Assembly: GCF_907164915.1 (NCBI RefSeq)
Contig: NC_061863.1
Coordinates: forward strand, 6,006,340-6,070,339
Length of the DNA: 64,000 nucleotides
From: Impatiens glandulifera
Taxonomy: Eukaryota > Streptophyta > Magnoliopsida > Ericales > Balsaminaceae
Direction of reading: 5' to 3'
Shown piece after piece: positions 62,586-64,000 of this stretch. The notes beneath the pieces were generated by a model that worked only from the letters and a program-made list of their open reading frames with translations, was not told the origin of the DNA and made no database searches. Within the stretch, counting starts at the first letter, position 1. Each line of letters begins with the position of its first letter. Position numbers and translations under genes: made by a program.

Positions 62586-62802
62586 GTTGTAAAACCGAAA
62601 GTTAATTACCTTACTTTCGGAAATATTGATCAAAACCGAGAGTTTTATGATTAACTCTCGGAATTAAACAATTGATCAAAACCGAAAGTTAATCATAAAA
62701 CTTTCGGTAATGAAACATCAAAACCGAGAGTTTTATGATTAACTCTCGGAATTAATTAATTGATCAAAACCGAAAGTTAATCATAAAACTTTCGGTAATG
62801 AC
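62586..62802. repeat. Second hairpin array with alternating arm types
   Basis: Five hairpins about 45 bp apart. The first is AACCGAAAGT..ACTTTCGG. Then CCGAGAGTT-TTATGATT-AACTCTCGG alternates with CCGAAAGTT-AATCATAA-AACTTTCGG. The loops of the two types are reverse complements of each other, so successive units are mutually inverted with an A/G change in the arm. Confidence 0.88.
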
Positions 62803-62819
62803 CAATTAAAAAAACAAAA

Positions 62820-63125
62820 CCCGCGACTTTCTTTCTTTCTTTCTTTCTTTCTTCTCTCCCCGATTCCTCTTTCGCGCCGCCCCGATTCCTTTTCCGCGCC
62901 GCCCCGCTTCTCTCTCCCCGACCGCTCGATTGAAGACGACGCCGGATTGAAGACGATGCCGCCACCAGCCTGCCGCTTGAAGACCTCGACGACGCTTGAA
63001 GAACTACTGAGTCACCGCGCCGCTTGAAGAATCGCACTGCCGCCGCGCCCGATTGGAATTCTGCCGCCGCCGCTGATTGGAGAATCGCCCAGCCGCCGCC
63101 CCACCGCCCACCACCTGCATCAAAG
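62820..63125 (+). other. GC-rich leader-like region, probable second transcript start
   Basis: (CTTT)n followed by CCG/CGCC-rich text with repeated CGCGCCGCC, TTGAAGACGACG and GATTGAAGACG, similar in style to the first leader at 60840-60919. It ends at a donor CAAAG|GTCAGT. The next possible exon (about 63910-63979) lies between TCATTAG and TTTCAAG|GTTAG. No ATG-led frame of note is visible before the window ends. Confidence 0.45.
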
Positions 63126-63139
63126 GTCAGTTTGATTTA

Positions 63140-63880
63140 TATGTTTAGATTAAAGTTAGTTGTTGGTTAAATTTAGGGTTTGATTTAGGTTAGTTGATAT
63201 AATTTTAGGTTAGTTGATTCATATAGTTTGATTTATCTAATTTGTTAGATATGATGATTATTTGGTTTGATTTGAGTTTGATTTAGGTTAGTTTTAGGTT
63301 TGATTTAGGTTAGATTTTGGTTTGATGAATTTGATTTTAGGTTTGATTTGAGTTTAGTTTGATTTGAGTTTTTATTTAGGTTTTATTTGAGTTTTATTTA
63401 GGTTTGATTTGAGTTTGGTATGAATGTATTTAATTTTAGGTTTGATTTGGATTTGGTATGAATGAATTTGATTTTAGGTTTGATTTGAGTTTGGTTTGAT
63501 TTGAGTTTGATTTAGGTTTGATTTGAGTTTGGTATGAATGAATTTGATTTTAGGTTTGATTTGAGATTGGTTTGATTTGAGTTTGATTTATGTTCGATTT
63601 GAGTTTGGTGTGAATGAAATTGATTTTAGGTTTGATTTGAGATTGGTTTGATTTGAGTTTGATTTAGGTTTGATTTGAGATTGGTTTAATTTGAGTTTGA
63701 TTTAGGTTTGATTTGAGTTGGGTATGAATGTATTTAATTTTAGGTTCAATTTGGATTTGGTAGGAATGAATTTGATTTTAGGTTTGATTTGAGTTTGGTT
63801 TGATTTGAGTTTGATTTAGGTTTGATTTGAGTTTGGTATGAATGTATTTGATTTTAGGTTTGATTTGGATTTTATATTAA
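63140..63880 (+). repeat. Intronic GTTTGATTT minisatellite
   Basis: About 740 bases built from GTTTGATTT(GA/AG)GTTTG and GGTATGAATGAATTTGATTT modules in higher-order repeats. It lies between the donor at 63125 and the acceptor near 63909. Confidence 0.8.
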
Positions 63881-64000
63881 TTTTGATTAGTTTAAGTTCT
63901 TGTCATTAGGTTTGGATTAGGACCTTCATCCGCCCGCTGCCCGCCCGTCGATCTACATCCGCCGCTCTTTTCTTTCAAGGTTAGTTTAATTTTTGATTTA

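Larger units (their letters stand above)
60324..64000 (+). mobile_element. CACTA (En/Spm-type) transposon, left end and interior, runs off the window
   Basis: Begins CACTAGTAAAAAATCGACC, the characteristic CACTA terminus, after AAA (possible 3-bp target duplication). Hairpin-rich subterminal repeats with CCGAAGG/CCTTCGG arms follow directly, as in this superfamily. The interior has a promoter, a spliced leader and a small ORF, further hairpin arrays, then a second GC-rich leader with a long repetitive intron. The complementary right end (..TAGTG) is not in the window, so the size is at least 3.7 kb. No DDE transposase domain is visible in the part seen. It is possible that two elements or promoters are juxtaposed. 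Confidence 0.75.

Noticed and set aside
61664..62802. CRISPR-like array (regular repeats with short hairpins)
   Set aside because: Plant nuclear DNA. There are no unique spacers; whole 82-83 bp units are repeated, and no cas genes are present. It fits transposon subterminal repeats.
62777..63037. Minus-strand 86-codon Arg/Ser-rich ORF
   Set aside because: Antisense of the GC-rich leader and CTTT repeat; low complexity, no support.

Overview
This is nuclear DNA from a flowering plant, probably a eudicot. The evidence is AT-rich intergenic sequence, genes with several GT-AG introns, TATA boxes, and families specific to plants (class III peroxidases, a USP-kinase, a GDSL lipase, the chloroplast NDH factor CRR7). 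Ty1/copia, Mutator-like and CACTA transposons are also present. I do not assign a species. All exon joins were read by eye from splice signals and reading-frame continuity.

Layout. 0.2 kb: last exon of a cytosolic aspartyl-tRNA synthetase, with a one-base frameshift. 1.1-21.7 kb: four minus-strand class III peroxidase copies (A-D) with the same 4-exon structure. A is broken by a 1-nt insertion; B, C and D are open. The spacers hold a Mutator-like element inserted in a dispersed repeat, (TA)n tracts, a 56-bp poly(A), a perfect 90-bp tandem duplication and a decayed, truncated copia element. 26.5-32.5 kb: plus-strand receptor-like cytoplasmic kinase with an N-terminal USP domain, 9 exons; intron 6 holds a TIR element with a cluster of TTGCGTCACGCAA sites. 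33.9-34.6 kb: CRR7-like gene (+). 37.4-41.0 kb: RNase H2 subunit B (-), convergent with it; the last exon, which carries a PIP-box-like motif, lies about 1 kb beyond the rest. 44.6-46.3 kb: GDSL esterase/lipase (+). 46.3-52.4 kb: no gene recognised.

52.4-59.3 kb: fragments of a P4-ATPase and of proteasome subunit RPN1 on the same strand. The RPN1 pseudogene is split by a structurally complete but decayed copia element with two LTRs, TCTTG target-site duplications, a tRNA-iMet primer site and a polypurine tract. 60.0 kb: 7-bp minisatellite. 60.3 kb to the window end: a CACTA-type terminus (CACTAGTAAAAA) followed by a large element. It holds several arrays of perfect or near-perfect hairpins (arms CCGAAGG, CCGAAAG, CCGAGAG), a TATA box, a spliced leader, a 93-residue coiled-coil ORF, and a second GC-rich leader with a repetitive intron. 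This CACTA region is the most unusual structure in the window.

The genes do not form a pathway. The window combines a young tandem gene family (secreted peroxidases), unlinked single-copy housekeeping genes and extensive mobile-element turnover. Duplicated flanks around the peroxidases and the kinase promoter show that local segmental duplication, and probably gene conversion, built the left half.
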